64,000 nucleotides of DNA from the NCBI GenBank assembly GCA_021464415.1, contig CM038463.1, positions 6,556,754 to 6,620,753 on the forward strand. The letters are read 5' to 3'. This document shows, piece by piece, positions 50,105 through 60,659 of this stretch. The DNA is from Lonicera japonica (Eukaryota > Streptophyta > Magnoliopsida > Dipsacales > Caprifoliaceae). Each line of letters opens with the position of its first letter. Positions within the stretch are counted from its first letter, which is position 1. Below the pieces are notes generated by a model that was given only the letters and a program-made list of their open reading frames with translations, did no database searches and was not told where the DNA came from. Made by a program: the position numbers and the translations under genes.

Positions 50105-51104
50105 AGCTAAAAAACCTAGAAATCCTCCATCCCATCCACCGTACATTGAGGTATTGATAATTGAAGCTAATTTCTAGTTATTGATGCTGAATTTTACATT
50201 GAGTTATTGTTTATCGTTTCTAATTTCTAATTATTGATGATGAATTTTCCATTGAGATATTGATTATTGAAGTTAGTTTCTAATTATTGATGCTGAATTT
50301 TATTTTGATGCTGATTGTTATCTAGTGAACTATTGATAATCGATCTGACGTTTTTAACTCATACATATAAAACTAAAATTAAACTGTACCGGAAAAATGA
50401 AAGGAATTTATATCTGGCCATTGTTGTTCAAGTTATGTTTCTGAGATATCATTCTGATTTTGTTCTTCAATGTAAGCGCAAAACACTCAAATTCGTTTCT
50501 GCATGAATTCGTGTAGATGATTCAAGATGCGATTGTAACGTTGAAGGAGAAGACTGGATCAAGCCAACAGGCGATTACCAAGTTCATAGAGAACAAGCAA
50601 AAAAATCTGCCACCAAATTTCAAAAAATTGTTGTTGACGCAATTGAAGAAGCTTGTGGCTTCTGGTAAGCTCGTGAAAGTTAAGGGTTCATTTAAGCTTG
50701 CCTCGGCGCCCAAGCCAGCAGCTGCTCCAGCAAAGAAGAAGCCAGTGGCTACCACAAAGCCAAAGCCTGTCAAGGCAACAAAGGAGAAGAAAGCCCCGGC
50801 TAAAGCAAAGGCTGTTGTGCCGAAGCCCAAGGCAGCTGCAAAGGCTAAGCCAGCTGCTAAGACTAAGCCAGCTGCAAAGCCAAAGGCTGCTCCAGCCAAG
50901 CCTAAGGCTGTGGCCAAAGCCAAAGTTGTTGCGAAGCCAGCTAAGGTTGCTAGGACTTCAACTAGGTCAACTCCAAGGAAAGCAGCAGCTGCTAAGCCGG
51001 TGCCAAAGAAAACTCCAGTGAAGAAAGCTCCGGCTAAGGCTGTGAAGCCTAAGACAGTGAAGTCTCCGGTGAAGAAGATGGCTGCAAGGAAGGGGAAGAA
51101 ATGA
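50070..51104 (+). CDS. Linker histone H1
   Basis: Chromatin protein that binds linker DNA at the nucleosome dyad. Two exons, 50070-50150 and 50517-51104, are open from ATG 50070 and give 222 aa. The globular winged-helix domain spans residues ~20-85 (HPPYIE | MIQDAIVTLKEKTGSSQQA, FIENKQKNLPPNFKKLL, KLVASGKLVKVKGSFKL), with the single intron inside its first helix, as in plant H1 genes. The tail (~90-222) is lysine/alanine/proline-rich with KPKA, AAKAKPAAK and S/TP-type repeats (RSTPRK, KSPVKK), ending ARKGKK. The start is ambiguous: the family-like acidic tail starts at 49994 but is out of frame. Opposite-strand and +2 frames across the tail are by-products of its composition. Confidence 0.9.
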
Positions 51105-53747
51105 GAGGGGGATTAGTTTGGTTGTAGGGAATTAGTGATGACCGATGAGCCTGTAAATTTGTGGTTTTTGTTGGATGTAATATGATCTTTTTGGTTAAGT
51201 GTAGGCCCATGGAAGTTATAGTATGCTTTGGTTTTATTTGTTTTTTTCTTCTCTTTCTAGGGTTTGTAACAAATCAATACAGCCGTCTTGTGCAATTACT
51301 TTTAACTCTTCGTAGTAAATGGTGCCTTTTGTTTTCATCCTGCGGAGCCTGTTTTCATTGCTAATGTTTGCTATTGTGTGTTTTTGATAGGAAAATCTAT
51401 GAAGTATGGTCAGGGCTCTTTGCATTGTGTTGCTCTTGATCTGAAAATGCTTGAGATGATTGACATTATGTCTCTACTCTTGTTTTCTTATGGCATATAA
51501 AATTGCTTCAACAAAATTGTAAATCAACTTGAGCTTGGGGATGTCTTGTGATATGATCATGTTTTCTTTGTCTATGAGATGGGATTGACATTAGTCTATG
51601 CAAGGAAGTACCTGGCTTATCTTATTGAGGTGAACGCTTGTTTCATTTAAATATATTTCAGAATTGAAAATTTATGTATGTATGAGATGCTTTTCTTGAT
51701 AATTCATTCAGTATTGGGTTAACATACGTTTTTCTTAGGTTTTCAACTATTTTCTGAAGGCTTCCCGTTAATGCTAAAATTCAGGTGGAGTTTGATGAAC
51801 TTTGAGTATAATGGTTAACGTAGGGACGAAAACCCTCACTCCTAAGACAGGGATATAATGAATAATGGGAAGGAGACTTTTTTTTTTCTTCTCTCTTTGA
51901 GGGAATGGGAAGGAGAGAGTTTAAGACGTGGATGAATGCAAGCGGATGCTGGTTGTTAATGATGGAATTAAGAGATGATCAAACCAAAGAGGGAAATAAT
52001 AGAGGAGGATTAATTACCGGGGAGAGGATTTATAAGAGCGGGGTACAAGATTGTTGCAGACTTGCAGGATTCCACCACAAGATATAGGGATGAAGAATTT
52101 ACGCAGAGAACCCAACATTCATAATAATTGGAAATTATACACCACAAATAGTAATGATGATGACGTATAAGCTGTGATAACATGCAAACTCCACTGATTG
52201 AAAATAGTGCTCCTGGTGTAAAATGATGTTGCAAAGTTGCGGCTTGGAAATGGATGCCTTTCCTTTCGAGGCTTATTTCTCGATTTGCAATGTATATTTG
52301 TATGTAATTGGTAATCATGGTAATTCAAATGGTATTTTGCCATATCCCATTACTCAAGTAAGTAGTGCCTTCTGGTGTTGGTTCATACAGAAGTTAGGTC
52401 ATTCAAATGGTTTCAATGATGAATCTTCACTTTGATTCTTTGGCATCTACCAATCTCATATACATAATTGTATGACATTGATGGGGATGAGTTTTGTCAT
52501 GTTGATTTGGTTAAAAATGTTAAAGGTAAAAATGTTAAAGGTAAGTAGTGGGTCAATGATGTGAAATACATTGGTTAAAGATTGATCAATTAAAACAATA
52601 GAAAATATACCCACAAGGGCATTTTGGTCAATTTAAATACAAATTAAAGCCACTTGAACGTTTTGGTTTTTCAACAAACGAATTCCATCTATTTTGGTAC
52701 CAAAACACTAAATCATAACAAATAAGTGCCAAGGTCTGAATAGGAAAAATACTTACCCAAATTCTATCACAATGATGTTTGTATATAAAAAGAATCCATT
52801 CGCCTTTGTAGAATTTTTGACATGGATGTCCTTGAGACAGACTTGGGGTTTGTTGAACTTGGAAATATCAACATTAAAATATCTTTATGGAAACTCTAAA
52901 TATGAGTTCAACACTTTTACACGATGGAAGATTTCTTTTATAACATCTGCGTAGCCATGATTGTGACAATGTGTTGGTTTTGGAACGGGTCCTGAAATTG
53001 TGCTTCGAAAAAGTTGAACCTTTTGTTTTAGTAATTGTTGTGCTTTCGACCCAAGAAATTTAGGTGTTTAACTTAGAAATGAATGTTATTCACTGTAAGC
53101 ACGGTTATATCAAAGATCTTTGTACGACTTTTTTGATTGATTGTGGAACCTTATCCAATTAATAGTTTTGTGAAATGGCTTGCTAAAATGAAAGAGTGTA
53201 CTCGCTCCAACTTGAGATTAAGATATCACTTTTCTTTAAATGTCTCATATTAAGAGTTTTCATTTCCTAATTAAAACGCTACCTTTGTAATTTACATATC
53301 AATGTGTGGACTCTTACATATTTACATCTAATAGCAAGATAATGATTGACAAAAATGAGAAGTGGTTTAGTGGCTAAAATTTGTCTTTAATTTAGTAGTG
53401 AGTGTTGTAACAAAAAAATAAAATAAAAAATTAATAGATCTTCTTGTAATAATATATTTTGTGAAGAATAAGATTGGGGGAGTAAAAGTAGAAATTAAAA
53501 ATATGTACATATAACCATTGAAATCCGAATGCATGTGCTTTGACACATTTACTCCAATTTTAATAAAAAGAATATTTGCAGTATGTCCAAAATTAAGAAC
53601 AAACAATTCTAAAAAAAAAAAAAAATGCCTTCAAGTTTGCATGTATAACACATGCTTATCCAAATACAAGAGCAAAGTTATGATACTAACTTCATAGTAT
53701 GGCAATCGAATAGTAAGGTAGAATGGAGAGGTAAATAGGTAAGGGTT
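51105..53747. other. H1 3' flank and intergenic region
   Basis: The H1 3' untranslated region probably ends within ~350 bases. Beyond that I see AT-rich sequence with short open frames of no recognisable family (for example at 52223-52435). No gene is claimed. Confidence 0.45.
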
Positions 53748-53909
53748 AATATTGGCTCAGTGGTAGGCAACCTCCACCTTTACCTTGAGCTTGAGGTCAA
53801 GGGTTCGACTCATGGGGTGGGAGGAGAGGGTTTTTCTTTATTTGTAGGATTAAGGGAGAGACTTAGACATCCCTTAATTTTTTTTTAAAAAAAATAAAAT
53901 AAATATTGG
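53748..53909 (+). mobile_element. tRNA-derived SINE with 8-bp target duplication
   Basis: AATATTGG occurs at 53748-53755 and 53902-53909. Between them are an A-box (TTGGCTCAGTGGTAGGCAAC), a B-box (AAGGGTTCGACTC), a short body and a T-rich then A-rich end. The order A-box, B-box, body, homopolymer tail identifies a tRNA-derived SINE. It differs from the 8164/28179 family. Confidence 0.75.
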
Positions 53910-54298
53910 ACAAATTATTATTTTAAAATAGAACCCTTGAATCTACACCATACACTATATGCAAACAATAGATTAAAATTCTAAAATAAATTCTCCATCC
54001 TTAATGTAGGGAAAAAAAAAATCACACTTGAGTAGTTGAGTTGCAACAACTCGCAAAAATTTGAGGGATCTCCGATGCATAGCGTATAAGTATAGAATTA
54101 AAAGTAGATTTATACAGCATAAAACGGTAAAAAGTATGAAAAAACAACTTTCAAGAACATTTTGGCTTATTTGTACCGTAGATAATAGGACTTCTTCATA
54201 TTCACCCGCCAGCATAATTCGAACAGGGGGCAAATTTACCCCCTCTTTCTCTCACTCTACGCAGTTTCTGGCTGAGAGACGAAATCATTCTGCTTCAG

Positions 54299-56245
54299 AT
54301 GGTTCTCAGAACTTCAGCTTGTCGTGCTGCTTCTTCTTCTTCTTCTTCTTCTTCTTCTTCTTCTTCTTCTGCCACAATCTCTACTTCACAAGCTTCCCCA
54401 GTAGGTATGCTTTCATCTTTATTCAAAAAACCAACCCAACTCCCTTCTTCTTCAAATCCCAAACACTCAACGCCACCTCAACAAACCAATCCTTCAAACC
54501 CTAAATCTACCCCACAAAATTCAAGAACCCCCAACCCCCCTACTCCACTTCAAAATTTCCTCCACATCTATTGCAAATCAGGAAATCTCACTCTCACCGA
54601 TGCTTTCAACACTTTTGATCACATGCTTCTCTTACAACCCCTCCCTCCAATCTCATCCTTCAATCTACTCTTAGGCTCTGTCGCTAAAATCAAGCAATAC
54701 AATGCTGTAATCACTCTGTTCAATAAAATGTACGCATTCAATATATTGCCTGATTACATATCTTTAAACATTGTGCTTAATTGTTATTGCAACTTGAATC
54801 AAGTTAGTTTAGGGTTTGCAGTTTTGGGTGGGATTTTAAAAAGGGGTTATAATCCAAATACTATTACTTACACCTCGTTGGTTAAAGGGTTGTTTATGGA
54901 TGATAAGATTGGCGAGGCGTTTGGGTTGTTCAAGAAAATGATTGAATTGGGTTGTAGACCCCATGTCGTAACGTATGGAACTTTGATTAATGGGTTGTGT
55001 AGGGTGGGTCACACTGGGCATGCACTTAATGTGCTCGAAGAAATGGTGAAGGGAGATAGTGGGTTGGGTTTTAGATGTAAGCCGAATTTAATTTGTTATA
55101 GTACTGTCATTGATAGTCTTTGTAAAGATAGGATGATAGATAAGGCGAAAGAACTCTTCTTTGAGATGAAGGGGAATGGAATTTCACCGGACGTGGTTGC
55201 TTACAGCTCTTTAATCCATGGTTTGGGCAATGCAGATAAGTGGGAGGAAGCCAAGGGCTTCTTCTATGAAATGGTTGATCGTGGGGTTCGTCCTAATGTG
55301 ATAACGTTTAATGTGTTGATGAATTCACTTTGCAAGGATGGGAAGAGCAAAGAAGCAACTGGGTTGTTGGAACTGATGGCCCAGAGAGGCGAAGAGCCAG
55401 ATTCTATCACGTATAACACTTTGATGGATGGTTTATGTCTAGAGGGCAAGATTGATGATGCGAGGGAGTTGTTTGTTTCAATGATGACTAAGGGTTATGA
55501 ATGTGATGTTATAAGCTACAATACTTTGATCAATGGGTATTGCAAGTGTGGGAGGATCGGCAAAGCAATGTGGCTTCATAAGGAAATGATTCGCAAAGGA
55601 GTGAAGCCGACAAATGTTACCTATAACACCTTATTAACGGGTCTTTTTCAAGAAGGTAAAGTTTGGGATGCGCAGAAAATTTTTGACGAGATGCAAGTTA
55701 GTGACTCGAAACCGAACTCGTGTACGTATAACATACTATTAGATGGGCTTTTCAAGAACAATTGCTTTGTTAAGGCACTGGAATTGTTTCAAAGTCTCGA
55801 AAATAATGGCTTAGAACCGAGCATCAAAATATTTAACTGTGTCATTGATGGGTTGTGTAAAGCAGGAAAACTCGAAAATGCTTGGGATCTATTTTTAGGA
55901 TTACCAAAGAAAGGCATGGTGCCAACTGTTGTAACATATTCGATGATGATCCATGGGCTATGTAAAGAAGGACAACTAGAAAAGGCAAATGATTTGTTTT
56001 CGGAAATGGAAGAGAAGGGCTGTCTGCCGAATGTAGTCACATTTAATACGCTACTGCAAGGTTATTGTCATAACAGCGATGCTCAACGAGTGATAGAACT
56101 TCTTGGAAAAATGTTAGAGAGAAATCTTTCACCAGATGCATCCACAATCTCTGTAGTAATAGATTTACTATCAAAGGATGAAAACCATCGTGAATATCTG
56201 AATTTACTTCCAAAATTTCCTACCAAAGGCTTTACAGAAAGATGA
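54299..56245 (+). CDS. P-class pentatricopeptide repeat (PPR) protein
   Basis: Organelle RNA-binding protein, 648 aa, without introns, as is usual for PPR genes. From residue ~118 about 15 tandem 35-residue P-type repeats follow each other almost without gaps, typified by VITFNVLMNSLCKDGKSKEA, SITYNTLMDGLCLEGKIDDA and VVTYSMMIHGLCKEGQLEKA. The fourth repeat carries an insert (KGDSGLGFRCKP). The N-terminal ~115 residues are Ser/Pro/Thr-rich and contain few acids, fitting a mitochondrial (or plastid) transit peptide. No E, DYW or SMR domain follows, so it should act in RNA stability, processing or translation rather than editing by itself. Repeat style (GLCK-G-A) is like restorer-of-fertility-type PPRs. 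A (TTC)n microsatellite at 54331-54370 encodes ~13 serines near the N-terminus. Confidence 0.95.
   Translation: MVLRTSACRAASSSSSSSSSSSSSATISTSQASPVGMLSSLFKKPTQLPSSSNPKHSTPPQQTNPSNPKSTPQNSRTPNPPTPLQNFLHIYCKSGNLTLTDAFNTFDHMLLLQPLPPISSFNLLLGSVAKIKQYNAVITLFNKMYAFNILPDYISLNIVLNCYCNLNQVSLGFAVLGGILKRGYNPNTITYTSLVKGLFMDDKIGEAFGLFKKMIELGCRPHVVTYGTLINGLCRVGHTGHALNVLEEMVKGDSGLGFRCKPNLICYSTVIDSLCKDRMIDKAKELFFEMKGNGISPDVVAYSSLIHGLGNADKWEEAKGFFYEMVDRGVRPNVITFNVLMNSLCKDGKSKEATGLLELMAQRGEEPDSITYNTLMDGLCLEGKIDDARELFVSMMTKGYECDVISYNTLINGYCKCGRIGKAMWLHKEMIRKGVKPTNVTYNTLLTGLFQEGKVWDAQKIFDEMQVSDSKPNSCTYNILLDGLFKNNCFVKALELFQSLENNGLEPSIKIFNCVIDGLCKAGKLENAWDLFLGLPKKGMVPTVVTYSMMIHGLCKEGQLEKANDLFSEMEEKGCLPNVVTFNTLLQGYCHNSDAQRVIELLGKMLERNLSPDASTISVVIDLLSKDENHREYLNLLPKFPTKGFTER
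54331..54370 (+). repeat. (TTC)n microsatellite coding for poly-serine in the PPR gene
   Basis: About 13 TTC/TCT repeats just after codon 11, read as TCT serine codons. Length changes would alter the presumed transit peptide without shifting the frame. Confidence 0.95.
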
Positions 56246-59200
56246 CATGTTTAATTAAAGTAATTGACAAAGTTCTTTGGTGAATGACCCTAGAATGGGA
56301 AAACAAGAAGATCAAGTTCAGGTTCAAACCAGAAGTAAAGAAACATGAATTATTCGTGTTACAGGTATGAGATTTCTTCGTATTGCTCTTATACTACTAT
56401 TTCTTCATCTAGATTTATACATGAGAAATACATGGTGAACCGTTCCTTATCTTTGGCTACGCAGAGAGCCGGAGAGTTGATGTGTCAGTTGTGAATTATC
56501 TTTCCAACATTATGATTCCATACACTGCTTGCTTATAACCATTGAAGAACCATTCATAGATCAACCCACCTGAATATTTGGCTCAATTGGACATTGATGC
56601 ATATTCAGAGATGAAGAGAAAAGGCCCCAACTTCTTATCAGCTTGTGAGTTCCTTTCTCTTTATTCTTCATTTTTGCGAACTAGAACAATTTTCGAATTA
56701 TAGCAGTCTATGAATTGGTGTTTTGTTTATAGTTTAGATGAGTTTGTAATTTTTGTTGAAACATGACCTGTATTCTAAAGCTCTATTGAGAAGTAAATGG
56801 TGAATTGTATTTTGACTATTTTCAATTTTTCACCCATTTGGAACTGAATTTTCTTCATTGTTTTCCTTATATATTGCATAACTATAGCAAGTGATGAATA
56901 TACTTCTACCTTCATTCACGAGTTTAGACGAACAAGAACTTTACTATTGAAATAGGTCAAGTGATGAAGATACTTTTAACTATTTTAATTTTACCCTAAA
57001 TCAAACGAACCCTAAAATTCTATTCCCGGGATCTGGGTGTGCATGCTTTCTTAGATAAGTAAATGTAACAACAAATAACTCTTAATCAAACGAAAATTAT
57101 TGGAGAAATCACTGTATTATGTTAGTCATTGACAAAACACTGAAAAATTGCGTTCAGTTGAAGTAAAAGAACTTTAATATTAAAATAGGTGAAGTGATGA
57201 AGATACTTTTAATCATTTTAATTTTTACCCTAAATCGAACGAACCCTAAAATTCTATTCCTGGGATCTGGGTGCGCATGCTTTCTTAGATAAGTAAATGT
57301 AACTGCAAATAACTCTTAATCAAACCTAAATTATTGGAGAAATCACTGTATTATGATTAATGATTCACAAAACACTGAAAAATTGCATTCCGTTGAAGTA
57401 AAAGACTTAAAAGTTGATATGTGTGGGTGAATAAAGTGAGGTTTAGCTTTATGTTAGCAATGCTTTTGTGACTAAGATACCAAGCAAGATCTGTCCTTGG
57501 AATGGATTTTTGTGCTTGTGGTCCATTGCTTTTTGTAATTTTTTTGGCACTGTCTATGGGAAGTCAATAAAGTAATGGAAATGTGTGATATATTATTATC
57601 CATTGTTTAGCTTTAAGATGGAGCTTTATGGATTTAATAATTTCTTTTCACATTTGTACCATAGTCTTTATTCCTTTGACAAGTTCATCCTATTGGAGTA
57701 ACATTTTTTTCTCTTAATTATTTAAAACCAAGAACCTATAATTTTATGCTAAAACGCATGTATCGCTAATTTTAAATTCTTTACTTGGGAAGTATTTATC
57801 TGGGGTAACTCATTGGACACATGATTTTGGGTATCTTGAAGCAACTGAATAATTCACCATGAGCAAGCTATGTACGCGTTGTTCGATAAATACATATACT
57901 TAAACATAAATACGGGTGTAAAAGATGTCGTAAACACTAGTAATTCATGATAGGCGTAGATAATTTGCCATTGGCACGGGTAAATTTTTGTAGTCAATGG
58001 CTTGGCCCGATGTCATAACAATGTTATGGACATGTACAATTCAATATTGGCATGAGCAGTGTGTAAGCATCGGTTATTAGGCACAATTCACATTAGGCAC
58101 GGACTTGACGTGTGTCGTATGCTTTTGTAGTCCCCTGTGTAGAAGTTATTCACCAAATAAAAATTGAACTCCTATATCAAAAATTTACTATTTTTAAGAA
58201 AAAACTAATTTCATCATAATCGGTAGTCAATAATACAGTTTCTTTTTTGCACCAAGATTTGGTTCATTAAGTGTCCTAAAATGAGAATCGAAAGAAAACT
58301 GAAACTCTTAATTTCAAACATGTAAAGTATGATAAAAATGAATAAGGTGCAAGGGCGTGGCTACACTATGAAGAGTGGGGTTAGTTGACCCAACTTGGGA
58401 TTTACAATTAGAAGGCTAGCATATAATATTTTTAAATTTTCTTTTTAGTCTTGTGGTGTGTATTTGACACCACTTGATTTAAAGAAGAAAAACTATTCGT
58501 AGGGTCAAATCTTAAAAATAATAATATTAGTAAAGGGCAAAAGACACTTTCTTTGGTGTATATTTTCTTATTTAATGTTCTCTATCTTTTTTATTCATTA
58601 TTGTATTTCACAAACCTTATACCCAATTCATCCTACTTTTTCTCATTTGCTCTCTTAAAAACTTGCCATTCATTTCACCAAAAAATATCACCAAAAATTA
58701 ACAAGAGTAGGAATTTATGAACAATGCTCGATGCTTAGCTTTTCACTCTTCACCGGCTTGGCCAAAAATAAATTACCTACAGTGATTTAGTCACTCTACA
58801 CAATTAATTAAAGGTAAAAAAATTAATCCCTACTTTACACCCATTTAATTCTATAGTTCTTTATTTCTTTAGGTTGGATAATTATCAGCTAATCTGTTCT
58901 TGTTTATGTGATTTATTTATTTTAGTTCATGCTTTTTATCTTTGAGTTAATTTTTTCAACTATTGAAACTTGAAAATACTTAGATATCTGAATGACTTTA
59001 ATTTATGATTACTTATAAACATTAGTATTTATTTAGAATATAAAGAGTCATAGTTGATAGTTCATGGTTGTAAAAGCTTGATATACTTTTGGTTGTTCTT
59101 GTTGATGCTATTGTGGATATATATATATATATATATAAATATGATATTATAATTCATCCAAAAAAAGTAAAAAAAATTGATACATTGTTGGATTACCCCA

Positions 59201-60504
59201 CTATCAGAATTTTCTGGCTGCGGCATTGATAAGGTGGGGAAAAGAAACATCTTATCCATGCACGAAAATCTTAATATATCAAACAAAAACCCTATCATGT
59301 CCAACTGTCTACACATCCAACATATGTAAATAACCTTTGAATGAAAATGTTGTTTTTATTGCAGTGTAATGTACGTAGGTTAATATAATCCTAACCTTTA
59401 TAAGATACAAAACGCATAAATTATTGCATGTAGTTTGTAAATAACCTTTTTACCCCCATCAAAATGTGTACTCTTTTTACCCCATAAAAATTTGCAATCC
59501 CAATATCTTCCATCCATGTCCCATCAAGAACCCACAACGAAGTACAGGGATTCCATAATTTTCAAAATAAAGTATCACAACAACAATAAAACATCAAACA
59601 CTGGAGTTGTCCTCACATTGAAAATATACACTGCAACTGCAGGTACAATAGAAAAGCTATTGTCAAAGCAAAATTTCTGACCGAGTAATTAGTTGTTGTA
59701 CATTATGCATCCAGGGTAGTAATTTACTGTCCCAGAAGTTAATTTATGCATAGACAATAGCGGTACCCAGATTTATTGTAAAATGCCAAAAAGCTATTTA
59801 TTTTAGCTGTGAAATTTGCATTTTGCAACTCGCAAGCAAGTTCACAATTGTTTTTCTCTGAGAGAGGAAAAACTTGCAAAATGCATTTTTGCATCTTGCA
59901 AATAAATCAAAGATGCCAATAAAGAAATTCTGAGAAGGATGGACAAGGCAGTTCAATGCTCATCTCTCTCTCTCTCTCATAGTTGAAGAGATGTGATAAA
60001 ATCATGAAGGGGATGATATGGAAGAGGAAAATTCAAAGTTTAAAGTTCCAACTAATGCATATTCTTTGCCAATCCCAACAAGAAAAGCACACATGACAAA
60101 TTCAAACTCCCCAATTACCAAGAAGTTAGCAAAAACCAAAACTTTATATTGTGGCCTAATTTACAGTCATAGGTTCACATTAATCTAATATTTCGTAACA
60201 TATGTGCTTGGTGAAAAGTCAAGGCATGAGATTAAAGAAACCACTCGAACATCTCAAAAAGATTAGCACCAAAATAAATAAATCATACCAGAGCTCCATT
60301 CACCATTATTAGACAGAGATTCTGGTCGGTGATCACATATATCCTTTAGTCCCAATTTGATATATGTTTCCCATAATCTGCATATGATTTCATTAGAACT
60401 GGATATATATGTGTGTGTGCTCGCGCGTCTGCTTGCGCGCGTGCGTGATAAGATCGAAGAAAGAAGCCATAGCTAGCAATTGTTGCACTGTGGTGGATTT
60501 ATTG
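56246..60504. other. PPR 3' flank and intergenic region
   Basis: No gene supported. It contains the 233-bp duplication at 56934-57399, a region around 57960-58140 with repeated TTGGCACGGG/TAGGCACGGAC words that may be a worn transposon end, and a TA tract at 59118-59138. The piece next to 60505 would be downstream of the miR166 transcript. Confidence 0.45.
56934..57399. repeat. Tandem duplication, two copies of 233 bp
   Basis: Copy 1 starts AAGAACTTTACTATTGAAAT at 56934, copy 2 AAGAACTTTAATATTAAAAT at 57167. Both continue with AGTGATGAAGATACTTTTAA, CCCTAAAATTCTATTCC, GGGATCTGGGTG, TGCATGCTTTCTTAGATAAG-like text and AACACTGAAAAATTGC. Identity is roughly 90% by eye. Non-coding. Confidence 0.85.
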
Positions 60505-60615
60505 AGCTCCAAGTTGAGGGGAATGAAGCCTGGTCCGAAATCATTCAAATAATGAAATTTCAAACTTGCATACACGAAAGACTTCGAACCAGACAACATT
60601 CCCCTCAACTATTCA
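60505..60615 (-). ncRNA. MIR166: microRNA166 precursor (MIR166)
   Basis: Read on the minus strand, the 3' arm at 60538-60518 starts TCGGACCAGGCTTCATTC and ends CCC, the conserved 21-nt miR166. The 5' arm at 60602-60582 starts GGAATGTTGTCTGGTTCG and ends AAG, the miR166 star. AGTTGAGGGGAATG on one arm pairs without mismatch with CATTCCCCTCAACT on the other, and the duplex would leave 2-nt 3' overhangs at both ends, as DCL1 cuts. The loop is ~43 nt (60539-60581). miR166 silences class III HD-ZIP genes, which set leaf polarity, meristem and vascular patterning. The transcript would start to the right of 60615, near the GA-rich run. Confidence 0.95.
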
Positions 60616-60623
60616 TACGCTTT

Positions 60624-60624
60624 G

Positions 60625-60659
<35 letters not shown>
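60624..60659. repeat. (GA)n followed by poly-G
   Basis: GAGA run to 60650, then nine G. It lies 10-45 bases 5' of the miR166 hairpin on the minus strand, where it reads as C-run then (CT)n, a common feature of plant transcript leaders. Confidence 0.9.

Noticed and set aside
50522..50923. Minus-strand 133-aa open frame across the histone H1 gene
   Set aside because: It is the antisense of the Lys/Ala-rich tail and has no similarity of its own; the plus-strand frame carries the H1 domain.
50698..51021. Plus-strand 107-aa Arg/Gln/Leu-rich frame inside H1
   Set aside because: It is the +2 frame of a low-complexity AAG/GCT-rich tail, a composition effect.
52010..52435. Overlapping short open frames on both strands after H1
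   Set aside because: No conserved motif, no splice pattern and no agreement between strands; treated as chance frames.
57890..58140. CACTA-like terminal repeats (TTGGCACGGG, TAGGCACGGAC, TTTTGTAGTCC)
   Set aside because: Suggestive words only; no paired terminus and no 3-bp duplication.
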